Source: Pedobacter sp. ISL-64 (GTDB lineage: Bacteria; Bacteroidota; Bacteroidia; Sphingobacteriales; Sphingobacteriaceae). From it: a DNA stretch of 64,000 nt. The position numbers and the translations under genes are program-made. The notes under the pieces were generated by a model. It was not told the origin of the DNA, ran no database searches, and saw only the letters and a program-made list of their open reading frames with translations. Shown piece by piece: positions 54,072 to 62,963 of the stretch; the stretch's first letter is position 1; each line of letters opens with the position of its first letter. The stretch lies in contig NZ_JAGGPU010000020.1 of NCBI RefSeq assembly GCF_018613605.1, positions 139,626 to 203,625 of the forward strand, read 5' to 3'.

Positions 54072-54079
54072 TACTTTTG
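54072..54079 (+). promoter_or_regulatory. -7 element of the thioesterase gene
   Basis: TACTTTTG matches TAnnTTTG and ends 7 bases before the ATG at 54087. No -33 box at the normal spacing. Confidence 0.5.
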
Positions 54080-54086
54080 CCATCAA

Positions 54087-54608
54087 ATGAGCTTAAAAAA
54101 GAAATTTGCCAGAGAAAGTTTTACCATCATGAACGAATTGGTATTACCAAACGATACCAATACCTTAAACAACTTAATGGGTGGGCGCTTACTCCATTGG
54201 ATGGATATTGCAGCGGCAATTTCGGCTCAAAAACACTGTAACCGTATTGTGGTAACTGCTTCGGTTGATAACGTTTCTTTTAAACAACCCATTAAATTAG
54301 GTGATGTTATTACCATTGAGGCCAAAGTGACCAGGGCTTTTAATACTTCAGTAGAAGTTCGATTAGATGTTTGGGCAGAGAATATTCCAAGTGGTGCCCG
54401 CCAAAAAAGTAATGAGGCTTATTATACCTTTGTTGCGGTAGATCAGAGTGCCCGTACCATCCCTGTGCCAGAACTAATACCAGAAACACCCGAAGAAATT
54501 GACTTATTTGACGGCGCTTTACGCCGCAGGCAATTGCGTTTGGTTTTAGGTGGAAAAATGAACCCTGATGACGCCAGCGAACTAAAGGCTCTTTTCTTTA
54601 AAGCATAA
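54087..54608 (+). CDS. Acyl-CoA thioesterase, hotdog fold
   Basis: From ATG 54087 it has 173 aa. The hotdog signature is NELVLPNDTNTLNNLMGGRLLHWMDIAAAI, with the Asn and Asp of the YciA/BACH-type active site, then VDNVSFKQPIKLGDVI. It hydrolyses acyl-CoA to free acid and CoA in the cytoplasm; chain length is unknown. The frame extends upstream through the repeat and promoter, so the longer form is rejected. Confidence 0.9.
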   Translation: MSLKKKFARESFTIMNELVLPNDTNTLNNLMGGRLLHWMDIAAAISAQKHCNRIVVTASVDNVSFKQPIKLGDVITIEAKVTRAFNTSVEVRLDVWAENIPSGARQKSNEAYYTFVAVDQSARTIPVPELIPETPEEIDLFDGALRRRQLRLVLGGKMNPDDASELKALFFKA

Positions 54609-54678
54609 TTTTTACATTAAATTTCTTTCTGCTTAGCATGATTGTTTTATTTTAGCGGTTTACCCTGCGCTGAAAAAT

Positions 54679-55860
54679 ATGACAACTTATACCATTCTTA
54701 TTATTTTAAGCGGATTAGTTATTTTCTCTTATCTGTTTGATTTAGTGGCGAGTAAAACCAAAGTGCCATCGGTTTTATTGCTGCTGCTTCTAGGTATTGG
54801 TTTACGTTTGCTCGTCGATAACCTTAAAATACAAACCTTCAATTTCCTCTCTATCCTACCCACATTGGGTACCGTAGGCTTAATTTTAATTGTTTTTGAG
54901 GGCTCGCTCGAACTTAAATACGACCGGCATAAAAACAAGGTTATACGCAGTGCTTTTTTCTCGGCCCTAAGCATTTTAATGGGAACCATTGTGGTAATAA
55001 CCAGTATTATTTACCAGATCACTCACCACGATTTATATACCTGTATTGCAAATGCCATTCCCTTTAGCGTAATCAGCTCGGCTATTGCCATCCCTTCAGC
55101 AGCGGCATTAAACAATACCGATAAAGAATTTGTAATTTATGAATCTTCTTTCTCTGATATTTTAGGCATTATCATCTTCAATTTTGCCATTACCAACCAT
55201 TCGATCAATACATCTGCTTTTATTGGTTTGGGGTTAAGTACCTTCCTCATCCTTTTACTATCGGCCATTGCCTGTGTGGTGTTGTTGTACGTAATGGGCC
55301 GATTGGTACACCACATTAAATTCTTCTTAATTATAGCCATACTGATACTGGTTTATGCCATTGGTCAGTCTTACCACCTATCCTCTCTGGTGTTGATTTT
55401 AAGCACAGGTCTATTCCTCAACAATGCCGATACGATTGAGAATGCCTGGTTTAGAAGTGTCTTTTTATATAAAAATTTAACAGCCGATTTATCCCAGCTC
55501 TATCAACTATCGGCCGAGAGCGCTTTTATTCTGCGGACTTTTTTCTTCGTTATTTTTGGCTTTACCATGAATATTGGCGACCTGAACAACAAAATTGTAC
55601 TGGCCAACGGCTTTTTCATTTTAATATCGATTTACATCATCAGAGTGGTATTTCTCAAAATATTCAAAAAAGAAAACCTGAGTCCGATTTTATACATCGC
55701 CCCTCGCGGACTGATCAGTATTTTACTCTATTTCAACCTGCCAGCTTCCTTAAAAATACCTGAGGTGGGTACGCCATTCCTGTTCCTGGTTGTACTGGGA
55801 TCGAGTATTGTAATGACACTTGGGATTACGTTGAGTAAGAGAAATAGTCTGGTTCATTAG
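54679..55860 (+). CDS. Cation/proton antiporter (CPA family)
   Basis: A 393-aa protein with 11-12 hydrophobic spans across its whole length and the sodium/hydrogen exchanger layout (PF00999). LLLLGIGLRLLVDN and LPTLGTVGLILIVFEGSLEL near residues 32-75 match the family N-terminal half; SVISSAIAIPSAAAL and the following ESSFSDILGIIIFN carry the conserved Asp of span 5. No C-terminal TrkA domain. It should exchange Na+ or K+ for protons. Confidence 0.88.
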   Translation: MTTYTILIILSGLVIFSYLFDLVASKTKVPSVLLLLLLGIGLRLLVDNLKIQTFNFLSILPTLGTVGLILIVFEGSLELKYDRHKNKVIRSAFFSALSILMGTIVVITSIIYQITHHDLYTCIANAIPFSVISSAIAIPSAAALNNTDKEFVIYESSFSDILGIIIFNFAITNHSINTSAFIGLGLSTFLILLLSAIACVVLLYVMGRLVHHIKFFLIIAILILVYAIGQSYHLSSLVLILSTGLFLNNADTIENAWFRSVFLYKNLTADLSQLYQLSAESAFILRTFFFVIFGFTMNIGDLNNKIVLANGFFILISIYIIRVVFLKIFKKENLSPILYIAPRGLISILLYFNLPASLKIPEVGTPFLFLVVLGSSIVMTLGITLSKRNSLVH

Positions 55861-55927
55861 TTCAATGGTTCAGTAGTCCATTAGTCATTGGTTCATTGGG
55901 TTGATCGTATAGACTCTAATAGAATGA

Positions 55928-56032
55928 TCGTCATCTCGACTGTAGCGCAGTCCCGAACTTTCGGGAGAGAGATCTATCTAGACAGATTTATATCGTGGTT
56001 CTCGATTGCTTTGCACTCCGCTCGAAATGACG
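55928..56032. repeat. Interspersed inverted-repeat element, long form
   Basis: TCGTCATCTCGACTGTAGC, inner palindrome CCCGAACTTTCGGGAG, then CCGCTCGAAATGACGA. It sits between the convergent antiporter and glycine-zipper genes. Confidence 0.85.
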
Positions 56033-56111
56033 ATAGATTGAGGGAGCTATCTCCCTTTATTGTTTAAACCGATTAATCGACACCAAACGCCCAGCGCCAC
56101 ACGCCAAAGCC

Positions 56112-56678
56112 CTAAGGTTTAAACGAAGCTGAAATGCTTTTTAGCTGGTGCAGTTCGGCGAGCACATTTGGATTGGCCTGATAGTAAATGGAATAATAAC
56201 TGAGTTCGTTTAACTTATTTCTATCTACTTTATTAAAGTTAAAACGTGCCAGGTTCGGGTTAATGGCATGGATGGGCAGCGCGACAGCATTTGCTATTGC
56301 GGTAAAAACCACAGAGAATACAGTTGCCGCTGCGTCTTCTTTAAAAGTTGGCTCTTCCTTGCCCCATTTATCAACTATTTTACCAGCTGTATTCATTTTG
56401 TATTCTTCCGCCCGATCTTCACCAATTTTAATAAAACTCATTCCTTCATAGCCCTTTTTAATCGTTCTAATCTGTACGGTTTTAATTTCATCCAGAGGAA
56501 CCTTAATAAATTCGCCACCATGGTTCAGAATGGCGTTTGCTGAATCAACTTTATATAAAATCCCTTTGTATTTCCCATTTTGGGTTTTCAGAATGGCGAT
56601 ATAAGGTTTTACGCTTTGAGCCATGGCAAAGCTTAGAGAAAAGAAAAAGATGAGGGTAAAATAGATAGACTTTATCAT
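56112..56678 (-). CDS. Secreted protein of unknown function, related to the gene at 56933
   Basis: A 188-aa protein with a signal peptide (SLSFAMAQ). Residues about 25-80 form a small beta domain (YKGILYKVDSANAIL, VPLDEIKTVQIRTIKKG) that matches the same part of the next upstream gene. An Ala-rich hydrophobic segment follows (AAATVFSVVFTAIANAVALP). Probably envelope-associated. No family recognised beyond this pair. Confidence 0.6.
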   Translation of the reverse strand: MIKSIYFTLIFFFSLSFAMAQSVKPYIAILKTQNGKYKGILYKVDSANAILNHGGEFIKVPLDEIKTVQIRTIKKGYEGMSFIKIGEDRAEEYKMNTAGKIVDKWGKEEPTFKEDAAATVFSVVFTAIANAVALPIHAINPNLARFNFNKVDRNKLNELSYYSIYYQANPNVLAELHQLKSISASFKP

Positions 56679-56817
56679 GTTATTGGTTCATTGTTTGATG
56701 GTTCATGGTTGATAGCCTTGTGTTTAATATACTAACGGGCTATGCCTTACTAATCGATTAATCCACTCCAAACGCCCAATGTAATTAAGTTAAGCCATTG
56801 GCACAGGTGAAAATAAT

Positions 56818-56886
56818 TTAACCACAGATAAAAAGGATGCACACAGATATAAAAATCCGTGTTTATCTGTGTCCATCTGTGGTTAA
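56818..56886. repeat. Inverted repeat with ACCACAGAT arms
   Basis: ACCACAGATA...CACACAGATA and TATCTGTG...ATCTGTGGT pair to a long stem between the two related secreted-protein genes. Confidence 0.82.
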
Positions 56887-56932
56887 AAACCTTAACTGAA
56901 TGACATTGCTCCAAACGCCACACGCTTAGCGC

Positions 56933-57445
56933 TTAAGGTTTATCAATATAGTAAGCTTTGGAGTAAATTTCTAATTTTTTATACTCAGTGGCAAACAATT
57001 TTTCATCTTTATTGATCTTCAAAAACATTCTTTTAGCCTTAAGTTCAGCAATAAGGCCATACGTTGTACCTACTGCAGCCCCTAAAGTGGTAGCGGCCAA
57101 AAATGCCACAAGCTGTTCCTGGCCAGCCCCATTGTTATTATCTGTAAATGCCAAAGAACCAATTGCCGCGCCCGCAAGCGTTCCGATCAGGAATCCTTTA
57201 CCTGTGTTGATACCTTTTTTCTTTAAGCGGATGCTGATGATATTTTTAGCTCGGAGCATGATGTAATTTCCATAACCATCATTCACAGCGACACCTTCAG
57301 GAGAAATTTTCTCCAAAGTACCTTTTACAACAGGTAAAGAATCAGAAATCACTTTTACCTGGTAATTGATAAATCCCTGCGCTTTGGTTTCGCTAAGAAA
57401 CAGATTACTAATAAAAAAACAGAGTGATAAAAAGAAAATTTTCAT
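56933..57445 (-). CDS. Secreted glycine-zipper protein of unknown function
   Basis: A 170-aa protein with a signal peptide (SETKAQ). A beta domain (VVKGTLEKISPEGVAV, IISIRLKKKG) is followed by two glycine-zipper helices, GKGFLIGTLAGAAIGSLAF and LAATTLGAAVGTTYGLI. Such helices often insert in or span membranes. It is a paralogue of the gene at 56112. The spacing of 254 bases, filled by a repeat, suggests separate transcription. Confidence 0.6.
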   Translation of the reverse strand: MKIFFLSLCFFISNLFLSETKAQGFINYQVKVISDSLPVVKGTLEKISPEGVAVNDGYGNYIMLRAKNIISIRLKKKGINTGKGFLIGTLAGAAIGSLAFTDNNNGAGQEQLVAFLAATTLGAAVGTTYGLIAELKAKRMFLKINKDEKLFATEYKKLEIYSKAYYIDKP

Positions 57446-57696
57446 TAGAGAGCGATTAGATTGGTTAATTGTGTAAACTGGTTAATTGATTAAATCGTTA
57501 ATAGAGGTCGGCTTCAAACGGGTAAATTGACTAACGACTGCAGAATCAGGACTTTGGACTAAAACCGACCCATCCACTCCCAACTCCTAACACCCAACTC
57601 CAAACTTAATCACTACCCCTCGTTCAGTAGACTCAAGACTTCGTACTAAAAATCGATCAATCCACTCCCAACTCCAAACGCCCAACTCCAAACTGA

Positions 57697-58101
57697 TCAA
57701 CTCCCCATTTCCAAAATCTTATCAAACTCAGCAGCTTTAAGCGGCATTACCGATAAACGGCCCTGGCGCACCAATGAAATATCAACCAAACTCGGCTCAG
57801 CTTTGATCTGTTCTAAAGAAACCGGGTTTTTCAGGCTTTCTACAGGCGATAAATCAACCACTACCCAATTCGTATCATCAGTAGTGGGGTCCTGGTAAAA
57901 CTCCCTTACTACTTTGGCAATGCCCACTACGTTTTTACCTTCGTTACTGTGGTAAAAAAGTACCAAATCGCCTTCTTTCATGGCTTTTAGGTTATTCCGG
58001 GCCTGATAATTACGAACACCATCCCAAAAGGTACGGCCATCCTGATTAAATTTTTCCCAACTGTATTTAAAAGGCTCTGATTTTACTAACCAATGATTCA
58101 T
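57697..58101 (-). CDS. EVE domain protein
   Basis: A 134-aa single-domain EVE protein: MNHWLVKSEPFKYSWEKF, WDGVRNYQARNNLKAMKEGD, FYHSNEGKNVVGIAKV. EVE domains are PUA-like and bind modified bases in DNA or RNA. It carries no nuclease or helicase, so this is the housekeeping type. Confidence 0.92.
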   Translation of the reverse strand: MNHWLVKSEPFKYSWEKFNQDGRTFWDGVRNYQARNNLKAMKEGDLVLFYHSNEGKNVVGIAKVVREFYQDPTTDDTNWVVVDLSPVESLKNPVSLEQIKAEPSLVDISLVRQGRLSVMPLKAAEFDKILEMGS

Positions 58102-58134
58102 GCTACTTTGTATTTATTTCGATTATTTTACCTT

Positions 58135-58165
58135 CAAAACTAAGAAAAGGGAATGGATTAGGAAA
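58135..58165 (-). promoter_or_regulatory. Promoter of the EVE gene
   Basis: On the - strand TTTC (58165-58162), 19 bases, TAGTTTTG (58142-58135). The -7 box is perfect, the -33 box one base off; the leader would be about 30 bases. Confidence 0.6.
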
Positions 58166-58304
58166 TAATTATCGAAGGAACGTAATGTTAAGATCAAGTA
58201 CAATATGGCCCTTTTTTATTATACTTGGGTTCAGATTAACTAAATGAGTATGGCTCCAATTAAAAATTTAAGCTTTGTTAAATAAGAACTTACTGTTTAA
58301 ACAG

Positions 58305-58529
58305 ATGAAAAACGGCAAGACTGTAAGGCTTTCTTGCAAAGTAACCGATGATATTATTTACACCATTTTCTTACAGTTAATTAACGACTTATATTCTATT
58401 CATTACTACTATATTGATGGCAATGATGTGTCCGACGAAGATAACTATAGAGATGAACATACATATAATTACGATGATTTTAATAAGCTATATACAGCAC
58501 TATTAGTTAAATTTCCTGATCTTACTTAA
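58305..58529 (+). CDS. Small acidic protein of unknown function
   Basis: A 74-aa frame from ATG 58305 (MKNGKTVRLSCKVTDD); a TTG at 58275 would add 10 residues. The second half is very rich in Asp and Tyr (YYYIDGNDVSDEDNYRDEH). I recognise no family. It stands in a gene-poor stretch with low G+C. Confidence 0.45.
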   Translation: MKNGKTVRLSCKVTDDIIYTIFLQLINDLYSIHYYYIDGNDVSDEDNYRDEHTYNYDDFNKLYTALLVKFPDLT

Positions 58530-59214
58530 ACAATAAATATGATTAATTCCTCACATAGCACACACACTAATAGCGAAGTTCTTGGTGTCTAGGCTAGTGG
58601 ACTAGATGACTTGTGCTGTGATAAAGCTTATCGATACCAGCGCAAGTCTAATGAACCTCGAAATGTAGATTGCTGACTAAGCTTTCATTATTAATCTTGA
58701 TTATACTGCCAAAGCACAAGGCAGGCCTATACTCTGGCCAGGGGCACTGAGACTTGCGCTAGATATGGTTGTTCCAAACCAATGCTTCTCGAAATCGGAT
58801 ACTAACTCATTAATTTGCTGTTCTACTGTTTTTTGCTTTTAAAGCCTTAGATGCTACACTTGCTGTCTGATACATTTAGTTCTATTTAAGTTGGAAATAT
58901 CCTTTAAGAAGCTTTTAAAAGAAACTCACGTAGCAGCAGACGTACGATTTTTAGGCTAAACTGTTGGTAATGAATAAAAGTTTGTATAAGTTTACAATAT
59001 AACAGGAAGAGCTATCCTTACGAATAGCTCTTTTTAACTGGCCTAGGAACCAAAACCTGTACTGTTTCGGGAGCAGCTACTGGCACTTTCTAAGATACCT
59101 AATGAGAGTATCTTTGCAATTGCAACTCTAATGTGGCTTGAAATATATAGTTGTTTCACAATTTCACCACTCCGTACTAAGTATTTTTAACGGCCCCTTC
59201 ACTGGGGTTCGTTA
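58530..59214. other. Gene-free accessory stretch with inverted-repeat remnants
   Basis: No supported gene in 685 bases. AGCGCAAGTCT (about 58640) and AGACTTGCGCT (about 58751) form an inverted pair; CTCTGGCCA and AAGGCAGGCC lie between. A related set occurs near 60720-60805. A hairpin terminator is at 59007-59036. Confidence 0.6.
59007..59036 (+). terminator. Rho-independent terminator without a nearby gene
   Basis: AAGAGCTAT pairs with ATAGCTCTT, followed by T residues. The nearest upstream + gene ends at 58529. Confidence 0.75.
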
Positions 59215-59985
59215 TTATTCATCATCTTTCATTGCGCTTATTACTCTGATAATCTTATCCCAATCTGCGTTTACGATTCCGTCTGGATATATCAGCTTTG
59301 CTCTTCTGCCATCCTGGAGTTTAATTCCAAGAGATAAGTCATCAGTTAGCGTTATCGGTTGATATTCTTCATGTGAAGTTCCAAGTTGCTTAAAGGATGA
59401 AGATGGCGTATCTGTGCTTGTATAGTCTTCAAACTCTGGAGTTATAGTCTCAATCTTTGAACTTACTTCTCCTAAGCTTTTCATCTTATTATTTCCGTCT
59501 ATAAGATTAAGGAACTTCAAATTTTCAATAAAAATTTCTGCTGCCTTTTTAGATGTGTTTTCAGCTATATTATGTTTTCTAAATAATGTAACTGCTAAAG
59601 CATCTACCGAAGGCATGTGACTGCCAGCATAAATATTCAGTAGCACTTCATATAACTTTGGACTGCGAAAACTCTCCAATTGTGCTTGCCATTTCTCATC
59701 TTCCGTTTCTGGTTTGTAATATCTAATAAATAATTCTGTAGGGTTGTAACCAATCTTTGATTTCATCTCTAAAAATCCATATTGCGTTGCATTGCTTAAC
59801 GGTACAGTAAGGTAATTAGGAGACATATTTAAAACTTTAGCTATACTTTCTCTAGTATTATGAGAGCTACTGCCAAAAGCATTATAGATTTTTTTTGTAA
59901 ATTCAAAGGCAGTTTCCATCGTTTGAGATGGGTAAGCGGCACTCCTTACTACTGCTTTTGTGAAATCTGTTTTTTCTGTTGCCAT
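59215..59985 (-). CDS. Unknown protein with N-terminal winged-helix-like segment
   Basis: From ATG 59985 this is a 256-aa cytoplasmic protein. Residues about 20-75 look like a winged helix (TRESIAKVLNMSPNYLTVPL, then a beta wing), and an alpha-helical middle contains a second similar segment (SVDALAVTLFRKHNIAENTS). A Ser/Thr-rich linker (DYTSTDTPSSSFKQL) leads to a short C-terminal domain. No enzyme motif is visible. It is isolated in an accessory region; a regulator or a component of a mobile or defence system is possible. Confidence 0.6.
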   Translation of the reverse strand: MATEKTDFTKAVVRSAAYPSQTMETAFEFTKKIYNAFGSSSHNTRESIAKVLNMSPNYLTVPLSNATQYGFLEMKSKIGYNPTELFIRYYKPETEDEKWQAQLESFRSPKLYEVLLNIYAGSHMPSVDALAVTLFRKHNIAENTSKKAAEIFIENLKFLNLIDGNNKMKSLGEVSSKIETITPEFEDYTSTDTPSSSFKQLGTSHEEYQPITLTDDLSLGIKLQDGRRAKLIYPDGIVNADWDKIIRVISAMKDDE

Positions 59986-60171
59986 TATATGTATATTTGA
60001 ATTCCTACACAATAGTGAGGAATATTTTTCAATTACACAAATATTTAACTATTTTAAGTAGAAATATACTTTAATTAACTGATTTACAGATGTATATTTT
60101 TATACTTAAATTATACAAATAAATATACTTGACAATTAAATAGATACATTTATAATTCAAAATAGGTCATT

Positions 60172-60203
60172 AAAGAAAAAGGAGCCTTTAATAGCTCCTT
60201 TCC
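60172..60203 (-). terminator. Hairpin with T run on the - strand
   Basis: AAAGGAGC and GCTCCTTT pair around a short A/T loop; on the - strand five T follow. No - strand gene lies directly upstream, so its source transcript is unclear. Confidence 0.5.
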
Positions 60204-60296
60204 AAAATTACTCGTTTAAAACCGGATAAGCGCAGATTATATGACTAAGGGTAATTTGCTATATTGTCGCCAAACATTTTATTTAAATTCTCTGTA

Positions 60297-60665
60297 ATGA
60301 CGAATGATAACTATTTCAATGAACTTATAATCGCTTTTCCATCTCTAAAGTCGGAAATCCTAAAAGAGGATGCCGAAATGATTCATTCGCGGATGGAAAC
60401 ATTTGCAGATTATACTAAAGAACAAATAAAAAGAGATAATAAAATTGAACTCACCAAATGCTTTAATTTTCAAGAATCAAAAATTGACTTAATGACTTCG
60501 GAATTATTAAATGCACTAACTGTATCTTATTGCGAGTCGTTATTATTAGGCGGATGTGGTGATAGGATGAAAAATTTGATTTATTTAATGCCTCCAAAAC
60601 TCAGGTTCATATATATTGACTATGAGAAATGGTATAATGAGCTTGCTAATAGAAGCAGCCAATAA
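60297..60665 (+). CDS. Small cytoplasmic protein of unknown function
   Basis: A 122-aa protein from ATG 60297 (MTNDNYFNELIIAFPSL). Its start FNELIIAFPSLKSEI resembles short immunity- or SMI1/CdiI-type proteins only in composition. SELLNALTVSYCESLLLGGC and a closing IDYEKWYNELA are notable; two Cys flank a GG pair. I recognise no family with confidence. It is the only + gene between 58.5 and 63.5 kb. Confidence 0.55.
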   Translation: MTNDNYFNELIIAFPSLKSEILKEDAEMIHSRMETFADYTKEQIKRDNKIELTKCFNFQESKIDLMTSELLNALTVSYCESLLLGGCGDRMKNLIYLMPPKLRFIYIDYEKWYNELANRSSQ

Positions 60666-61325
60666 AAATAGTAATCGTGCTGCATCATTAATCAATAACT
60701 CATCATTTCAAAGTAAAGTTCTGCCCTTGCTTTTGGCCAGAGCGCTAAGACTTACGCTTAGCGAATAATTTCACCCCCTATTAGCGCAAGTCCAATGTCA
60801 TTAAGTTAAGGATATTAACATTAATTAGTAACCCCTTAAATAAAAAATCGATCAAGTGAAAACATGTTTCACCTGATCGATTTTCAAAGTTAACCCACTA
60901 AAGGAGGTAACTTTTTCAGTGCCCTCCGGAAGATGTCTAACTTTTTTTGGGTAATGCAAATCACGATCCAGACGCTTTAGATTTACCTTTAACATACTCC
61001 GGGGAAGAAACCAACAGTGGGCATTTGTAAAAATTCAGAAGGTAAATTCAGCACATAAACTACCAATTGCATCATATATGGCAAAGAGGCTGTTTCAGAA
61101 TTGATTTTGGAGATTTTTGGCAGAATAATATTTTGAAAGGTCGTCATTCCCGTGAAAACGGGAATCTTAATGCGATAGAAAGGCAAACAAATAAGTCCCT
61201 ACCAAAGCATTAAGATGCCCAGTCAAGCTGAGCATGACGACACCGCAAAATTTAATTCTTTTGCTATTTCTGAATCTGTTATTTTGAGACAGGCTCTTTG
61301 TCTTGCTGAATTAAGCAATTGCCTA
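60666..61325. other. Gene-free stretch with several palindromes
   Basis: It contains the perfect repeat CGCTAAG/CTTAGCG (about 60749-60769), TTAGCGCAAGTCC (about 60781), a long palindrome at 60842-60884, and a short hairpin CATTCCCGTGAAAACGGGAA near 61145. No coding frame is convincing. Confidence 0.6.
60842..60884. repeat. Long palindrome, likely bidirectional terminator
   Basis: AAAATCGATCAAGTGAAA pairs with TTTCACCTGATCGATTTT around ACATG, with one bulge. It has A and T tracts on both sides. Confidence 0.75.
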
Positions 61326-62600
61326 TCAACGGGAAAAAGTAAGTGTTCCGAAGCCGAGTTGATCATAACCACCACTATTTGGCCCATAATCTCCACCGCC
61401 GCCCTCAGGCCGTACTTTCTCGGCAAATTGGCTAGTATAGGTAGCTGTTTTTCCTTTTACCTTCACATAATAATTGTAAACCAGCTCCCATCCCGGACGT
61501 ATGGTACCTCGTCCAGCGCTTGAAATAACCGTGTGATTTGAATTTTCACAGTTGTTATAAGTTGTAAAGGGAACGCTATTGGTTGTATTGATGTTATAGG
61601 CCGCTATATATTCACTAACCCCTAAAAGCGGCGGGTTAACATGGCTCCAAGGGTTATAATCGAAAAAATTTTGGCCCTGGTTATATAACATTTGGCAAAA
61701 GGTACCGAAAAGCGGGACCTCCATCGTAGCATGCCCCTGATCTCTCCCCGCCTCCTGGCCCTGGTCCATACCATTGGGATATGTGGCGGTAGTCACTCTT
61801 CCGATAAAGGCGGTGCCGGTTCCACTATGCTGATAATAATCTATTGCATAATTAATCTTGGCCACATCATCGCAGAGAATGCCTATGGCCAACACCGTGC
61901 ATAAGTTAGACATATCCCAGTTAAACCAGTAATGTGTATCACAGGTATTGTTATGTCTGTTCAGAAAATCGCTCGACACGGGATAGTATACATTCAGCAT
62001 AAAATTTTTAAAAGCAGTAAAATCTGATGCAGACCAACCACTATAACCCCGCATAATTTCTGCAGCATTGGCCCATTGGTAACCTTGCAGGCCAGCCGCC
62101 AGCTGTTTATTGCTGTCCCCATCAATATACTTGCATTTAACAGCCCAGGCATTCATAATCGCTACGGCATTTGCCCCACAAGCTGCATCGCCCTTAATTT
62201 TCCACCGTAGTGCATTCTGATAGGCAGCTGCAGCATCCTGACAGGCCAGGATATAATTTTCAGCCCTTCCGCTTGCTGCCCTTCCACGCACAATTGTATC
62301 AACCGGCCGCGGAACATAGGTGGCTGCAGAACGGCCATTGGCTACAAGTTTATTCCAGCCATCCAGCCAGGGTTGTGCCCCTGCATTTACCTTGCTGGTC
62401 ATTCGGGCAAAATCAGCAGCAGAATGAAGCATCCCTGGGTGTACAACAGTACTTACCCGCCCTAGCGCAGCGGCTACCAATTGTTTTTCGGGCACCAGAC
62501 CAGCACTCAAATCTGCGGGATCTTCAGTGACGATTGGCTTACTGCATCCGCAAATGACTGTTACCGCGCAAAGTGTGAATAGATTCATTTTTGTTTTCAT
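61326..62600 (-). CDS. Alginate-lyase-superfamily lipoprotein
   Basis: From ATG 62600 this is a 424-aa lipoprotein: signal MKTKMNLFTLCAVTVICGC with the lipid Cys near residue 19. The rest is an (alpha/alpha) toroid of the alginate lyase type (PF05426): HPGMLHSAADFARM, YQWANAAEIMRGYSGW, THYWFNWDMSNLCTVLAIGI and QEAGRDQGHATMEVPLF. The conserved Asn/His/Tyr/Arg of this fold (NWDM, RDQGH) fits a polyuronate lyase. It could act on alginate, glucuronan or a related polymer. No SusC/D pair is next to it. Confidence 0.78.
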   Translation of the reverse strand: MKTKMNLFTLCAVTVICGCSKPIVTEDPADLSAGLVPEKQLVAAALGRVSTVVHPGMLHSAADFARMTSKVNAGAQPWLDGWNKLVANGRSAATYVPRPVDTIVRGRAASGRAENYILACQDAAAAYQNALRWKIKGDAACGANAVAIMNAWAVKCKYIDGDSNKQLAAGLQGYQWANAAEIMRGYSGWSASDFTAFKNFMLNVYYPVSSDFLNRHNNTCDTHYWFNWDMSNLCTVLAIGILCDDVAKINYAIDYYQHSGTGTAFIGRVTTATYPNGMDQGQEAGRDQGHATMEVPLFGTFCQMLYNQGQNFFDYNPWSHVNPPLLGVSEYIAAYNINTTNSVPFTTYNNCENSNHTVISSAGRGTIRPGWELVYNYYVKVKGKTATYTSQFAEKVRPEGGGGDYGPNSGGYDQLGFGTLTFSR

Positions 62601-62963
62601 AGATAATAGATAATTGGTTAAAATATGATCCGCCTTTAAATGCAAAAGGCTGGCTTAACAGCCCTTTGCATTGTGACATGCTTATTTTCAACAATCAGCC
62701 TCATTGGTGTCAGGTTATTCAGATATAAGAAATAAACGTGTAAAAGATAATTTCCTGATAAGTTTCATTTGTTAATTAATTTTGGTTAGATTTTAATATT
62801 AATCTTTGGTGGACGAGCCATCCCAGGTTTATATATTCCAAAGACAAAATTGTAAGCCCTCCATACTCTTTTTGTAAGATATATTTTACATTTCAAAATC
62901 AATAACCCACAATTGAACATCACCCAGCTACATTTAGCTTAGGTTAGTCAAATGTAAGCCAGG
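62601..62963. other. Upstream region of the lyase gene
   Basis: AT-rich, about 360 bases, no gene seen and no clear TAnnTTTG element on the - strand. Confidence 0.5.

Noticed and set aside
53976..54086. N-terminal extension of the thioesterase
   Set aside because: It covers the degenerate tandem repeats and the -7 element and has no family match; the ATG at 54087 fits the hotdog family.
60842..60884. Attachment site of an integrated element
   Set aside because: It is a symmetrical palindrome with flanking A/T tracts; no integrase and no second copy in the window. A terminator is simpler.
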